Below, piece by piece: positions 37,325 to 46,016 of a DNA stretch of 64,000 nucleotides. The number at the start of each line of letters is the position of its first letter. The stretch's first letter is position 1. The notes beneath the pieces were generated by a model. The model ran no database searches. It was given only the letters and a program-made list of their open reading frames with translations, and had not been told where the DNA came from. The position numbers and the translations under genes were made by a program. Source of the DNA: Candidatus Nitrosoglobus terrae (GTDB lineage: Bacteria > Pseudomonadota > Gammaproteobacteria > Nitrosococcales > Nitrosococcaceae); contig NZ_AP014836.1 of assembly GCF_002356115.1 (NCBI RefSeq), positions 496,001-560,000 on the forward strand. Reading direction: 5' to 3'.

Positions 37325-38581
37325 ATGAATTTTGAAGATAGCTCTAAACTTTCCATACAATCACCGCCGAGTACCTCAGCCATAGGTATCCCAACCGTAA
37401 GTATAGAAGACAAGGAAGAGATGAAGACAGATCCCCATGGCGTGCTGCGGAAATACCGAAATATGTACCCCGTTGTGTTTGATGAGAAAGGAGGATATAT
37501 CGTATTGCGTCACGCTGATGTCCAATATTTGGGCAAAGATCCAAGGCTGTGCTCTACTGAGACCGATTTCCCAGAGGCGCGCGGGGTTACCTCTGGAGCT
37601 TTATTTCAGGGCTATGAACAAGGTATGCTGACTGCCAACGGTGAAACCCACCGCCGTCGCCGATCTCCTTTTACAAAATTATCTTTACGCCAGACGGTGG
37701 AGGATATGCGCCCAGTTGTGCGTCAGACTGCCAATGATCTCATTGATTCTTGGTATGAAAACGGGCAGGTGGAATTTATTGAAGGATTTTCGGCCCAGCT
37801 CCCGCCGCGAATCATCGGTGATTTTATTGGGTTGCCCAGATCTGATGTTCCTTATTTTTCTAAGCTAGCCCATGAGATAGGGAAATTTCTTAATTTTGAT
37901 GTCAGTTCAGATGAAATTTCCAATGCCAAGTCGGCAGCTTCAGATTTAAAGGACTATATTGAGCAGAAAATCATAGAGCGGCGTAAGAATCCGCGTGATG
38001 ACTTTCTGTCTACTTTTTTAGCAGCTAATGACGAATCAGGTCAGCTCTCTGAGCTTGAGCTTGAGAATCAGATAAGACAGCTTATTATCGGTGGCACGGA
38101 TACAACTCGGGCTGCCATTGCCATAGAAATTGCTTTATTACTCCAACACCCAGAGCAGTGGAAGGCAGTCTGTCAAGATCCGGAGCTTATTCCTAATGCA
38201 GTAGCAGAGTCGATGCGCTATGAGCCGATGGCTGCTGGTATTCTTCGTAGAACTTTAGAAGATATTAACGTTGACGGTGCAATCATCCCAGCTAATGTGC
38301 CAGTTATTCTTTCGATTATGTCAGCGATGCGGGATGAGCGAGTATATGATCACCCAGATATATTTGATATTTATCGAGAGAAGCAGGATCGGGTTCACCC
38401 TGGTTTTGGTGCGGGCGTTCACCGATGTCTTGGAGAAGCCCTTGCGCGACTTGAGTTAGAAGAGGCGCTTGCAGCACTTTCAGCACGGATACCCCATGTT
38501 CAGCTAAACTGTCAGCCAATGATTATTAATCATGCCGGTATTCGTCGAATTGATAGTATGGAACTTTCTTGGGCAAACTAA
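37325..38581 (+). CDS. Cytochrome P450, paralogue 2
   Basis: This 418-residue P450 is closely related to the gene just upstream, with long stretches identical between them (for example the region coding SLRQTVEDMRPVVRQTANDL). The I helix reads IGGTDTTRAAIA, the K helix ESMR, and the haem loop FGAGVHRCLGEALARLE. The start ATG 37325 has AGGAG 7 bases upstream. Differences cluster in the N-terminal 80 residues and in substrate-recognition regions such as EPMAAGILRRT versus EPVVSAIARKT. This suggests divergence in substrate. The 40-base gap to paralogue 1 suggests co-transcription. Confidence 0.93.
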   Translation: MNFEDSSKLSIQSPPSTSAIGIPTVSIEDKEEMKTDPHGVLRKYRNMYPVVFDEKGGYIVLRHADVQYLGKDPRLCSTETDFPEARGVTSGALFQGYEQGMLTANGETHRRRRSPFTKLSLRQTVEDMRPVVRQTANDLIDSWYENGQVEFIEGFSAQLPPRIIGDFIGLPRSDVPYFSKLAHEIGKFLNFDVSSDEISNAKSAASDLKDYIEQKIIERRKNPRDDFLSTFLAANDESGQLSELELENQIRQLIIGGTDTTRAAIAIEIALLLQHPEQWKAVCQDPELIPNAVAESMRYEPMAAGILRRTLEDINVDGAIIPANVPVILSIMSAMRDERVYDHPDIFDIYREKQDRVHPGFGAGVHRCLGEALARLELEEALAALSARIPHVQLNCQPMIINHAGIRRIDSMELSWAN

Positions 38582-38711
38582 TCTTTTGGTATTTTGGATA
38601 AATTATTTAAAAAACATGAAGCTTAACTGAAAGTAAACAATCTAAAGAACGCACCATTATACAGTTGCATGAGACTTAGCTGCTTGGCGATTGATTTAGC
38701 TTGTTTATTTA

Positions 38712-39155
38712 TTAGTTTTCTCGATCAGGAAGGCGCTGCAAACTAACAGCAATACGATTCCACATATTCATCATTGAGATTATTAAGGTGAGGTCTACTA
38801 TTTGTTGCTCTGAATAGTGCTGTTGTAGTGTTTTGTAGACGTTATCAGGCGCTCGGGTAGCAGAGATATGGCTGAGTGACTCTGCCCACGCAAGGGCAGC
38901 GCATTCGGCTTCATTGAAAAATGATGATTCCCGCCATACGGTTAAACAATCCAGGCGTTGTTGATCTTCTCCCGCTTCACGTGCTTGCCGTGAATGTATA
39001 TTAACACAGTAGGCACAGCCGTTGATTTGAGAGATCCGAAGCTCAATGAGTGCCCACAATTTTTTATCAATCGAAGTGATGTATTGATTGGCAGAGGACA
39101 GCGCTTTGATAGCATCAGGGTTAAGCTGGTGATAATTGATTCTTTTAATCACCAT
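38712..39155 (-). CDS. Carboxymuconolactone decarboxylase/AhpD-family protein
   Basis: This 147-residue all-helical protein has the AhpD redox motif CAYCVNIH (Cys47, Cys50 and His54). Together with Glu residues nearby, these reduce peroxides in family members. The surrounding LWALIELRISQINGCAYC is typical of the CMD superfamily, YciW/AhpD-like branch. It lies 8 bases downstream of a cupin gene, so the two form an operon. A general peroxidase or stress role is likely; the specific partner is unknown. Confidence 0.9.
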   Translation of the reverse strand: MVIKRINYHQLNPDAIKALSSANQYITSIDKKLWALIELRISQINGCAYCVNIHSRQAREAGEDQQRLDCLTVWRESSFFNEAECAALAWAESLSHISATRAPDNVYKTLQQHYSEQQIVDLTLIISMMNMWNRIAVSLQRLPDREN

Positions 39156-39163
39156 AGATTATT

Positions 39164-39598
39164 TTATTTTTCCATAATGGTGAGCTGTTTTTCATCTTTT
39201 TTAGTAAAGAGCATGGCGAGGAATTTGACGGGTTTATCAGTACTCCCATTTCCAGAAACTAAATGGATGCCGCCTGCAGGTTCAAAAAAACTTTCTCCTT
39301 GATGATAGATCTTGAGGGGTTGGCCTGTAACTTCAGATTTGAGTGCACCTTCAAGCACATAGACAAAAACAGCGCCTGTATGGTGATGAGGCGGGGTGCT
39401 ATTACCGGGTGGGTAGGTAAGTTCGAGCACGGTTATCTGGGATTCTCTGCCTTCAATTTTCGCGGCTAATGCTTGGGTGAGTAAAGTTTTTTTTATGATT
39501 TCATGGTGGGTATTGGCATCAATGGTCTTTTCTTCTCCGTAAGCTATAGAGGCAATCCCAAAGGTCGCGTAAATAATTCCTAGGATAAATATTTTCAT
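39164..39598 (-). CDS. Secreted cupin-domain protein
   Basis: This 144-residue protein has a signal peptide (IFILGIIYATFGIASIAYG, cleavage near residue 21) and one cupin barrel. The metal-binding motif PPHHHTGAVFVYVLEG and the second cupin motif around FFEPAGGIHLVSGNG are clear. Two or three histidines and a glutamate should bind a metal ion in the periplasm. It is the first gene of a pair with the AhpD-like protein. Function beyond cupin is unknown. Confidence 0.88.
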   Translation of the reverse strand: MKIFILGIIYATFGIASIAYGEEKTIDANTHHEIIKKTLLTQALAAKIEGRESQITVLELTYPPGNSTPPHHHTGAVFVYVLEGALKSEVTGQPLKIYHQGESFFEPAGGIHLVSGNGSTDKPVKFLAMLFTKKDEKQLTIMEK

Positions 39599-39894
39599 AT
39601 ATTTCTCTGTTGTTTAAATTTGGTGACTATTTTTAGACCTTAGCGTAAAAATTGAAGGTTAGTCAAATCTGCCTATATCAGCATAGATTAAATCTATATA
39701 GGCTAAGTTTAATGGTAATACTATAGGCTATACTAATGGATAATTATGAACGATTATTTCATTACTAAAGCTTATTTTTAATTGATCCTTAGAGATAAAC
39801 ATGGAGGGTAATAATAGGTATATCTACAGGGTTAAAATAAGTTTATTGAGTATCTCACTGTAATTGATGGACTCTTAACAGAGAGGCTATAGCG
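39599..39894. other. AT-rich divergent intergenic region
   Basis: This region separates the divergent cupin and small-repeat-protein genes. Promoters for both are expected, but I could not define boxes with confidence, and no small gene is seen. Confidence 0.3.
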
Positions 39895-40194
39895 ATGAAA
39901 ATACTTATTTCAATTACGTTAATGATTTTTTCCTCTGCCCTTATAGCTGAAACGGCTATTCCAAGCGGTAAACCTATAAAAAATTTTAGCGGTAGCGGCT
40001 TTGATCCTAGCTCCAGCATGAACGCTTATAAGCGTTACGGGACTCCTTATAGTGATGATTTACCAAAAGATCCCTATGGGCGGTTTGGTACTCCTTATAG
40101 CCAGGATTTGATTAATAAGCCCTATGGGCGATATGGCAGTCCTTATAACTCTGGCTCGAGTAGTCCTTATCAAAGATACAGTCCCGAAAGGTAG
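39895..40194 (+). CDS. Small secreted protein with YGRYGTPYS-type repeats
   Basis: This 99-residue protein has a signal peptide (ILISITLMIFSSALIAETA). The mature part has four near repeats of the form Y-x-R-(Y/F)-G-(T/S)-P-Y: YKRYGTPYS, YGRFGTPYS, YGRYGSPYN and a final YQRYSPER. Similar short tyrosine-rich repeat proteins occur in proteobacteria without known function. They may associate with the outer membrane or bind a cell-wall polymer, which is speculative. A ribosome-binding site GAGAGG lies upstream. It is followed after 40 bases by a small membrane protein gene. Confidence 0.72.
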   Translation: MKILISITLMIFSSALIAETAIPSGKPIKNFSGSGFDPSSSMNAYKRYGTPYSDDLPKDPYGRFGTPYSQDLINKPYGRYGSPYNSGSSSPYQRYSPER

Positions 40195-40234
40195 CAGTAG
40201 GCAATATTATAAACCGAGGATCTTAATCACCCGT

Positions 40235-40495
40235 ATGATTGAGGAAATTTATACAGCATTTAAAGAAGCAGGGATCAGTGATGAGAGGGCTAAAAGTGTT
40301 GCTAAGGCGCTTACAAACTCTGGAGATGAGTTTGATGACCCAGATTTAGAGTGGGAAATAGCCTATCGTCGTTTTAATGAAATCAATAAATGGGTGAAAA
40401 AAATTAAAGATACCCAAACGTTACTACAGTGGCTGGTGGGATTTAATTTGGTATTAACTATGGTTACGCTATTCTTGTTATTACGAGGCGGTTAG
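40235..40495 (+). CDS. Small membrane-anchored protein
   Basis: This 86-residue protein has an N-terminal helical, charged part (IEEIYTAFKEAGISDERAKSVAKAL). One C-terminal transmembrane helix follows (LVGFNLVLTMVTLFLLL, then RGG). The arrangement resembles small coiled-coil proteins of the DUF1640 kind. I chose ATG 40235 because upstream codons in this frame overlap the preceding gene and do not look coding. No function is known. Confidence 0.55.
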   Translation: MIEEIYTAFKEAGISDERAKSVAKALTNSGDEFDDPDLEWEIAYRRFNEINKWVKKIKDTQTLLQWLVGFNLVLTMVTLFLLLRGG

Positions 40496-40574
40496 TACAT
40501 TGAGCAAAAATACTCCAGTATAAAACGGTGAATCTTAGAGCAGCTTAATCTTAATTTTAATAATTAATAACTAA

Positions 40575-41957
40575 ATGATTAGGCTGGAGGTTTATGGACA
40601 GGGGCTAGGGTGTGCTCTTTGCTGGCTGCTTCTGTTATTTTTGCTCTCAGGTTGCTCGACAGTACCTTTTTTTTCGCCTCCCTACCCGCAACAAGCACAG
40701 GTATGGAGAGAGGCGCTATATCAAAGCCAGGATAAACGGGTGCTAGAGAAGATTAGCCGGCAAACTAGGAAGAAGGATCGGCTCCTCTACACGTTAGAGG
40801 CTGGGCGTGTAGCCCAAATTATGGGTTATTATGGCGATAGCGAGAAGTGGTTCCAGCAGGCCGCTGACCTTTATGAAAAAAATGATGAAGCTGCGCGTAT
40901 CCGTGTTTCTAGCTTGAGCCAATCAGTAACTGCAATAGCGATAAATGATAATTTTATCCATTATCAAGCTCAGCCTTATGAGCGAATCTTAAGCTATACT
41001 TTTCAGGCATTAAATTATCTTGCCCAAGGTGATATTGTAGGTGCCGCTGTAGAGTTTCGCCGCGTAGACTATACTCAACGCCAGCAAGAATTAGATCACC
41101 AAAAACAAATTACTAAAGCAGAAGAAAAAAACAAAGGTAAGGATAGTGTTGGTATTAATGAATATGAGGGTTATTTCTCTGGTCTCAACAGCGCTGCCGC
41201 TTTAGTACGTTCCGGCATTCAGAATGCGTATAGTTATTATCTGGCTGCTGCTTTTTGGGAAGGACAGGGGCTATATAATGATGCACTGGTGGATTATAAA
41301 CAGGCACTACAGATTTTGCCTGATTCCGATTTTATTAAAGCCGATGTTCAGCGAGCATCGCATAAACTAAATGGCCAAGTTAATAAAAATGGCCTGCTGA
41401 TTATAGCGCTGGAGCAAGGTTTTGTCCCCACCAAAGAACCGGTAAGGATTCCAATACCTACCGATCAAGGGATTGTGATCATTAATTTCCCTGTCTACCA
41501 AATAAACCGTTTATCTGATCCGCTGCCTATGCAGGTAAAAGTCAATAAGGATGAGATCACTACTCAACCATTGATAAATGTGGGTGCTATTGCTGCCCAT
41601 GCACTGAAAGAACAACTATCAAGTATCATAGCCCGCCAGATTGCTAGGACAGCAGCTAAATATACTATTCAGAGAGAAGTTAATGAGAGTCTAGGGTTAC
41701 TGGGTAGCTATGCAATACAATTATACAATTTTGTCTCTGAGCAGGCTGATCTACGCAGTTGGATGACATTACCGGCTAATAGCCAAGTAGCCCGCCTTGA
41801 GCTGGCTGCCGGTACCTATGAGGTTGGATTGTCGTTATCGGGTAGCCATGCCAATTTGGTAGTGCCGATATCAGTACAAGGGGTTACTTTGTTGAGAGTG
41901 ATTGACCTAGGGGGACGTCTGATCACCCAGACTATGCCCATTAATGGAGGAAGCTAA
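40575..41957 (+). CDS. COG3014-family lipoprotein
   Basis: This 460-residue predicted lipoprotein has the lipobox LLSGC with Cys near residue 27. The N-terminal two thirds is helical and TPR-like, including YLAQGDIVGAAVEFRRVDYTQ and YNDALVDYKQALQILPDSD. The C-terminal third is beta-rich. COG3014 proteins are unassigned but are commonly encoded with YcfL, LpoB and CsgG-like proteins, as here. The four genes at 40575-44302 probably form one operon. I infer an outer-membrane-associated complex linked to peptidoglycan synthesis or to an export pore. The stop TAA lies 1 base before the ycfL start. Confidence 0.8.
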   Translation: MIRLEVYGQGLGCALCWLLLLFLLSGCSTVPFFSPPYPQQAQVWREALYQSQDKRVLEKISRQTRKKDRLLYTLEAGRVAQIMGYYGDSEKWFQQAADLYEKNDEAARIRVSSLSQSVTAIAINDNFIHYQAQPYERILSYTFQALNYLAQGDIVGAAVEFRRVDYTQRQQELDHQKQITKAEEKNKGKDSVGINEYEGYFSGLNSAAALVRSGIQNAYSYYLAAAFWEGQGLYNDALVDYKQALQILPDSDFIKADVQRASHKLNGQVNKNGLLIIALEQGFVPTKEPVRIPIPTDQGIVIINFPVYQINRLSDPLPMQVKVNKDEITTQPLINVGAIAAHALKEQLSSIIARQIARTAAKYTIQREVNESLGLLGSYAIQLYNFVSEQADLRSWMTLPANSQVARLELAAGTYEVGLSLSGSHANLVVPISVQGVTLLRVIDLGGRLITQTMPINGGS

Positions 41958-41958
41958 G

Positions 41959-42348
41959 ATGAAACAGATATGGGCGGTATTATTAGCGCTAGTATTATTG
42001 GCAGGTTGTTCAGCCAGCAATATGGCGCGGCTGGAATCGCAGAATGGTGAGATAAAGACAGTGGTACACTCTAACAATCTCTTACTATCATCCCGGTTAG
42101 CTATTAAAAACATTATTATCAGCCAAGTGGGCGATTTGATGAAAGCCCAAGCTACGCTGGAAAATCGTTGGAAATTTCGGCTAGATTTTCAATACCAATT
42201 TAAATGGTTTGATAAGAACGGTTTTGAGATAGCCCCTGAGAGGTCGCCTTGGCAGCAACTGGTCATGCCTGGACGTACCCAAGCAAACGTACAGGCATTA
42301 GCGCCGAACTCCAGCGCTATGCGCTTTGAAATCTGGGCTCAGGAATAA
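41959..42348 (+). CDS. ycfL: YcfL-family lipoprotein
   Basis: This 129-residue lipoprotein has the lipobox LLAGC (Cys near residue 17) and a beta-sandwich-like domain with FQYQFKWFDKNGFEI and ERSPWQQLVMPGRTQ. In E. coli ycfL lies directly next to lpoB (ycfM), and the order is kept here. It begins 1 base after COG3014, with AATGGAGG at 41943-41950 as ribosome-binding site. ATG 41959 is preferred over 41944. The function is not known, but linkage to LpoB suggests a role in cell-wall synthesis. Confidence 0.85.
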   Translation: MKQIWAVLLALVLLAGCSASNMARLESQNGEIKTVVHSNNLLLSSRLAIKNIIISQVGDLMKAQATLENRWKFRLDFQYQFKWFDKNGFEIAPERSPWQQLVMPGRTQANVQALAPNSSAMRFEIWAQE

Positions 42349-42364
42349 TAAGGGGAGGAAATAG

Positions 42365-42955
42365 ATGATACGCCTGATAAGTGTTGCCCTTCTGATAGCT
42401 AATATGGTGTTGACAAGCTGTACTCACGTAGATTACGGCAATGCTCAGGAGCGGGAAACGGTCAATACAGATTTTGGCTCTAGTGATTTACAGATGATTT
42501 CCACCAAAATGGTTGATGATCTATTGAGCTTCCCCCCGATTGTGAAAATTACTAGTGATCGCCGCCCGGTAGTATTTGTGGACAATATAAAAAATAAGAC
42601 AATGCAGCATATTGATACTGAGTCCATTACCGATACTATCCAGAGCAAGTTGATCAATTCGGGTAAATTCCGTTTTGTGGATATGACGGTAGTAGATAAT
42701 GTACGTAAGCAATTTGATTATCAAATGAGTAGCAGTATAGTAAATCCAGCGACTGCGGTACAAATGGGTCATCAAATTGGAGCTGAGTTTATGCTTTATG
42801 GAAACCTGTCTGAGATTGCTAAATCTTCAGGTTCTACCAAGGATGTATACTATAAATTCACGTTAAAATTCATGAATTTGCAGAGCGGTATTATTGAGTG
42901 GAGTAATGAGAAAGAGATCCGTAAGACGAAAACACGCTCTCTATTTGGTCTGTAA
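42365..42955 (+). CDS. lpoB: Penicillin-binding protein activator LpoB
   Basis: This 196-residue outer membrane lipoprotein has the lipobox LTSC near residue 19. The LpoB domain includes RRPVVFVDNIKNKTMQHIDTE and GAEFMLYGNLSEIAKS. In E. coli LpoB reaches through the peptidoglycan to stimulate PBP1B. GGGGAGG just before the ATG is a strong ribosome-binding site. It ends 45 bases before the CsgG-like gene, and I take it as part of the same operon. Confidence 0.92.
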   Translation: MIRLISVALLIANMVLTSCTHVDYGNAQERETVNTDFGSSDLQMISTKMVDDLLSFPPIVKITSDRRPVVFVDNIKNKTMQHIDTESITDTIQSKLINSGKFRFVDMTVVDNVRKQFDYQMSSSIVNPATAVQMGHQIGAEFMLYGNLSEIAKSSGSTKDVYYKFTLKFMNLQSGIIEWSNEKEIRKTKTRSLFGL

Positions 42956-43000
42956 GTAGATAGAAAAATCAGCGCTAACAATAATATTAGTTATTATAAA

Positions 43001-44302
43001 ATGTCCATAAAGCAAGGGGTAGGGTTATTGGTGTTATTGCTGGGTATCTGGATAGATTATGCACCGGCTGTCTCTAATAGCGTAACGGAAATAGCCCAAG
43101 GTTTTGGCGCTACGCCTCAAGAGGCTACTAGTGATGGACTGGTGAATGCTGCCCGTCAAGCTATAGGGGTAGCATTAGAGGTGAACCCTGATTTCCGCCA
43201 GCAGACTATGGATTGGGTGATCCAGCAGAATTATAACGGTAATGTGATTACTCAGCGTTGGAATAACCTGCCGCAGCCTCGTTTGCCTACTTTGGCGGGT
43301 ATCGAAAGCTATCGTGTACTGAGTCTAAAACAAACCAATAAGCTTTGGCAGGTAGAAATAGAGGCTAGGATCGCTAAGAATCGCGCTCTACGTCCTCAGC
43401 AGAGTGCCCTTTTTAGCTTGGTAGTGTTGCCATTTACCACTCGGACGACCAGTTACGAGCTGCACCAGCCAGTGAGCGCTATAGAGATAAGCGAGCGGCT
43501 ACGCAATGCCCTTGTGCAAAGTTTTACTTTGAGTGGCCAAGTACGGGTACTGGATCGCATTGAGCAGCAGGCGCGTATTGCAGAGCAAATGCAGTCCATG
43601 GGGTCGCTTGATGCCACTGAGCGGGCTAAACTTGGGCATCAACTAGGGGCAGATCTACTACTTGCGGGTCAGATTGATCGTTTCCAGCTAGGGTATAGCG
43701 GCGCTAGTTATTATGGTAGTGAGAACACTTCGCTAATGCTCAATATTTACCTTCATTATCGGCTTATTGACGCAACTACAGGTGATATCCTATTGGCTGA
43801 TATCTTAAATTATAATCCTCCCGCTAATCGGCTAGTTTTTGCTTTGCGGCAACAGATGGGCGTTGGAATCAGTATGTTAGGTGATCCAGAGCGGTTAAGT
43901 GAGATCATCTATCCCGATGTGGCGCGAGCTATAGCTAATCCGGTGCTTAATCAGATTTTTCCCTTGCAGGTGCTGAAGATAGATGGCGCTGATAGTATCT
44001 TTGTAAGCCAAGGTAAGGGGCGTCTTACTATAGGTGATACCTTAATGGCTGTGAACACCAGCCAGATTAAGGATCCGCAGACCAATGCTAATATTAATGC
44101 TCAACAAGTTACTGGTTTGCGCCTGAATGTAACTCAAGTGGCCCCAGGCTATGCTATTACTCAGCTTAGCCAAGGAGAAGTAAACGCTATTAAACTAGGC
44201 ATGGAGCTCGTTGTTATCCAACCTACAATGATGGGAGTTTTTAGTTTTCCTATCCGTCCAATGACTCCTGGATCCTCTGAAACTCCTATTAACTGGGATT
44301 AA
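43001..44302 (+). CDS. CsgG/FlgT-like secreted protein
   Basis: This 433-residue exported protein has an N-terminal signal segment (GVGLLVLLLGIWIDYA). The first domain starts VTEIAQGFGATPQEATSDGLVNAARQAIG, as in FlgT- and LPP20-type N-domains. A CsgG-like domain then runs from about residue 140 to 300 (LVVLPFTTRT, GHQLGADLLLAGQIDRF). The C-terminal domain is beta-rich. CsgG forms a curli export pore, and related proteins support other envelope structures. It closes the COG3014-ycfL-lpoB-csgG-like operon. No curlin gene is nearby, so classical curli are unlikely. Confidence 0.82.
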   Translation: MSIKQGVGLLVLLLGIWIDYAPAVSNSVTEIAQGFGATPQEATSDGLVNAARQAIGVALEVNPDFRQQTMDWVIQQNYNGNVITQRWNNLPQPRLPTLAGIESYRVLSLKQTNKLWQVEIEARIAKNRALRPQQSALFSLVVLPFTTRTTSYELHQPVSAIEISERLRNALVQSFTLSGQVRVLDRIEQQARIAEQMQSMGSLDATERAKLGHQLGADLLLAGQIDRFQLGYSGASYYGSENTSLMLNIYLHYRLIDATTGDILLADILNYNPPANRLVFALRQQMGVGISMLGDPERLSEIIYPDVARAIANPVLNQIFPLQVLKIDGADSIFVSQGKGRLTIGDTLMAVNTSQIKDPQTNANINAQQVTGLRLNVTQVAPGYAITQLSQGEVNAIKLGMELVVIQPTMMGVFSFPIRPMTPGSSETPINWD

Positions 44303-44363
44303 AATAACAAAATCTAGCTTTGTTTGCGCTCATGATTTCAAAGGAAAAACTGATTTTTAAGAG

Positions 44364-45137
44364 ATGAAACAGCTAAAAATTACTACCTGGAATATTAATT
44401 CTTTACGTGTGCGGTTACCTCAAGTATTAGACTGGCTTAAGGTTCATCAGCCAGATGTTTTAGCGCTTCAGGAAACAAAGGTAGTTAATGATAAATTTCC
44501 TCAAGAAGCGTTTGCAAAGATAGGTTATCATGCATGGTATTCGGGTCAAAAGACTTATAATGGAGTGGCTATCCTTAGTCGAGAAGAGCTTCAGAATATC
44601 ATTACTGATCTTCCTAATTTGGAAGATCCTCAGCGACGTATTTTAGGCGCTACTTTAGGGGATATCAGGCTACTTAATCTATATGTTCCTAATGGGGGAG
44701 ATCTGGAATCAGAGAAATATAGTTATAAATTAAATTGGCTAGAAAGGGTAAAGGATTATCTACAGAAATCCTTAGTTAAGTATCCTCGGTTTATCGTTCT
44801 AGGGGATTTTAATATCGCTCCGGAAGATCAAGACGTCTATGATCCAGAAATATGGTACGAAAATATACTTTGTAGTACCCGAGAGCGAAAGGCATTAAAA
44901 AATATTCTTAATTTAGGATTTTATGATAGTTTTCGCTTATTTGATCAAGAACAAATGTCTTTTAGTTGGTGGAATTATCGACAGGGTGCTTTTCGCCGTA
45001 ATCATGGGTTACGTATTGATCTTATTCTAATTAGTAAGGATTTGATATCTAATTGCAAGAAAGCTGTTATTGACAAAGAACCGCGCCGCTTAAAGCAGCC
45101 TTCTGATCACGCTCCTATGACGAGCTTTTTTACCTAA
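44364..45137 (+). CDS. xthA: Exodeoxyribonuclease III
   Basis: This 257-residue DNA repair nuclease belongs to the exonuclease III/AP endonuclease family. TWNINSLRVRLPQVLDWL, LALQETK with the metal-binding Glu, GDFNIAPED and the C-terminal PSDHAP with its catalytic His are all present. It acts at abasic sites in base-excision repair. It stands alone after the envelope operon and before a bidirectional terminator. A proximal AAGAG sequence precedes the ATG. Nothing unusual was seen. Confidence 0.96.
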   Translation: MKQLKITTWNINSLRVRLPQVLDWLKVHQPDVLALQETKVVNDKFPQEAFAKIGYHAWYSGQKTYNGVAILSREELQNIITDLPNLEDPQRRILGATLGDIRLLNLYVPNGGDLESEKYSYKLNWLERVKDYLQKSLVKYPRFIVLGDFNIAPEDQDVYDPEIWYENILCSTRERKALKNILNLGFYDSFRLFDQEQMSFSWWNYRQGAFRRNHGLRIDLILISKDLISNCKKAVIDKEPRRLKQPSDHAPMTSFFT

Positions 45138-45238
45138 ATTTAAAGCTTTATATATATCTATCTTTAAGGTGGGAAATGAATTAACTAACGGATCTAGATT
45201 ACTGTGGACTTAATAAAGTTAGAACCATGTAAATAGGA

Positions 45239-45270
45239 AACGGCGGGTGAAAAACAGCCCACCGTTTTTT
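45239..45270. terminator. Terminator between xthA and the SmbP-like gene
   Basis: AACGGCGGG at 45239-45247 pairs, with one mismatch, with CCCACCGTT at 45258-45266, followed by T's. It serves the convergent genes on both sides. Confidence 0.75.
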
Positions 45271-45290
45271 AATTAACTAGTATAATAATC

Positions 45291-45602
45291 TTATCGGGCT
45301 GCGTTTAAGTGTTTTAAAGCTTCTAGGGCAGATCCTTTTGCTACTTCAGCATGCCCCTCTTGACCATGCTTAATAGCATCTTCTAAGTTCTTAATAGCAG
45401 CTTCAATATGCGCTCTAGCTTCTTCTGCATACACCTTTGCCGTTTGCGCCTTAGCAACAGTTTCTATTGCGCTTTTAGCTTTGGCTGCAGCTTGGGCATT
45501 TTGTATGGCTGTTCCTAGCTGTTGATTTGAAGCAGCGAATGTATAAAAAGAGGTAAAGGTTAGGATGATACCCGCCACTAAGCTCGTTAGTTTTATATTC
45601 AT
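45291..45602 (-). CDS. SmbP-like small periplasmic metal-binding protein
   Basis: This 103-residue protein has a signal peptide (cleavage after TFAA near residue 24) and a helical hairpin with evenly spaced His, Glu and Ala residues (EEARAHIEAAIKNLEDAIKHG, then EGHAEVAKGSALEALKHL). SmbP was described from Nitrosomonas europaea as a periplasmic protein that binds copper and other metals. This one has fewer histidines than SmbP, so metal binding may be weaker. It stands alone. Assignment is by pattern and by the nitrifier context. Confidence 0.7.
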   Translation of the reverse strand: MNIKLTSLVAGIILTFTSFYTFAASNQQLGTAIQNAQAAAKAKSAIETVAKAQTAKVYAEEARAHIEAAIKNLEDAIKHGQEGHAEVAKGSALEALKHLNAAR

Positions 45603-46016
45603 TATTTAATATCCTCTATTGTTATTTTACTACCTTAAAACTTGCAGCTAAAACTGGTTGAAGTTTTAACTTTAGCTGATTTACTATAACTATAATACTT
45701 TATGCAATATCTATATCATTAAGAATTCCTAACTATATATTAAAATTATTTCTTTATGTCAATAAAAACTTAGATTATATATTTTTTCATTGATTTAGCA
45801 TTATATTTTATTTCTAAGTCTTTGGATAAATTAAATAATGACTCTATTATAATTTATTTAGTGCTCCTTTTTTGCGAACAAGAGTATCCTTACTACCAAA
45901 TTATATTTGGTGTTTCTGATCCATTAGACCTCTCTGTACCCATTATACAGCGCTTCTTATTATACTGTAGTTGGAGCAAGGTATTTTGCTGTAATTGAAG
46001 CAAGGCGCGGTACTCA
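45603..46016. other. AT-rich intergenic region
   Basis: No gene, repeat or clear terminator is seen in these 414 bases. It separates the divergent SmbP-like and TPR genes and should hold the promoters of both. Confidence 0.4.
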
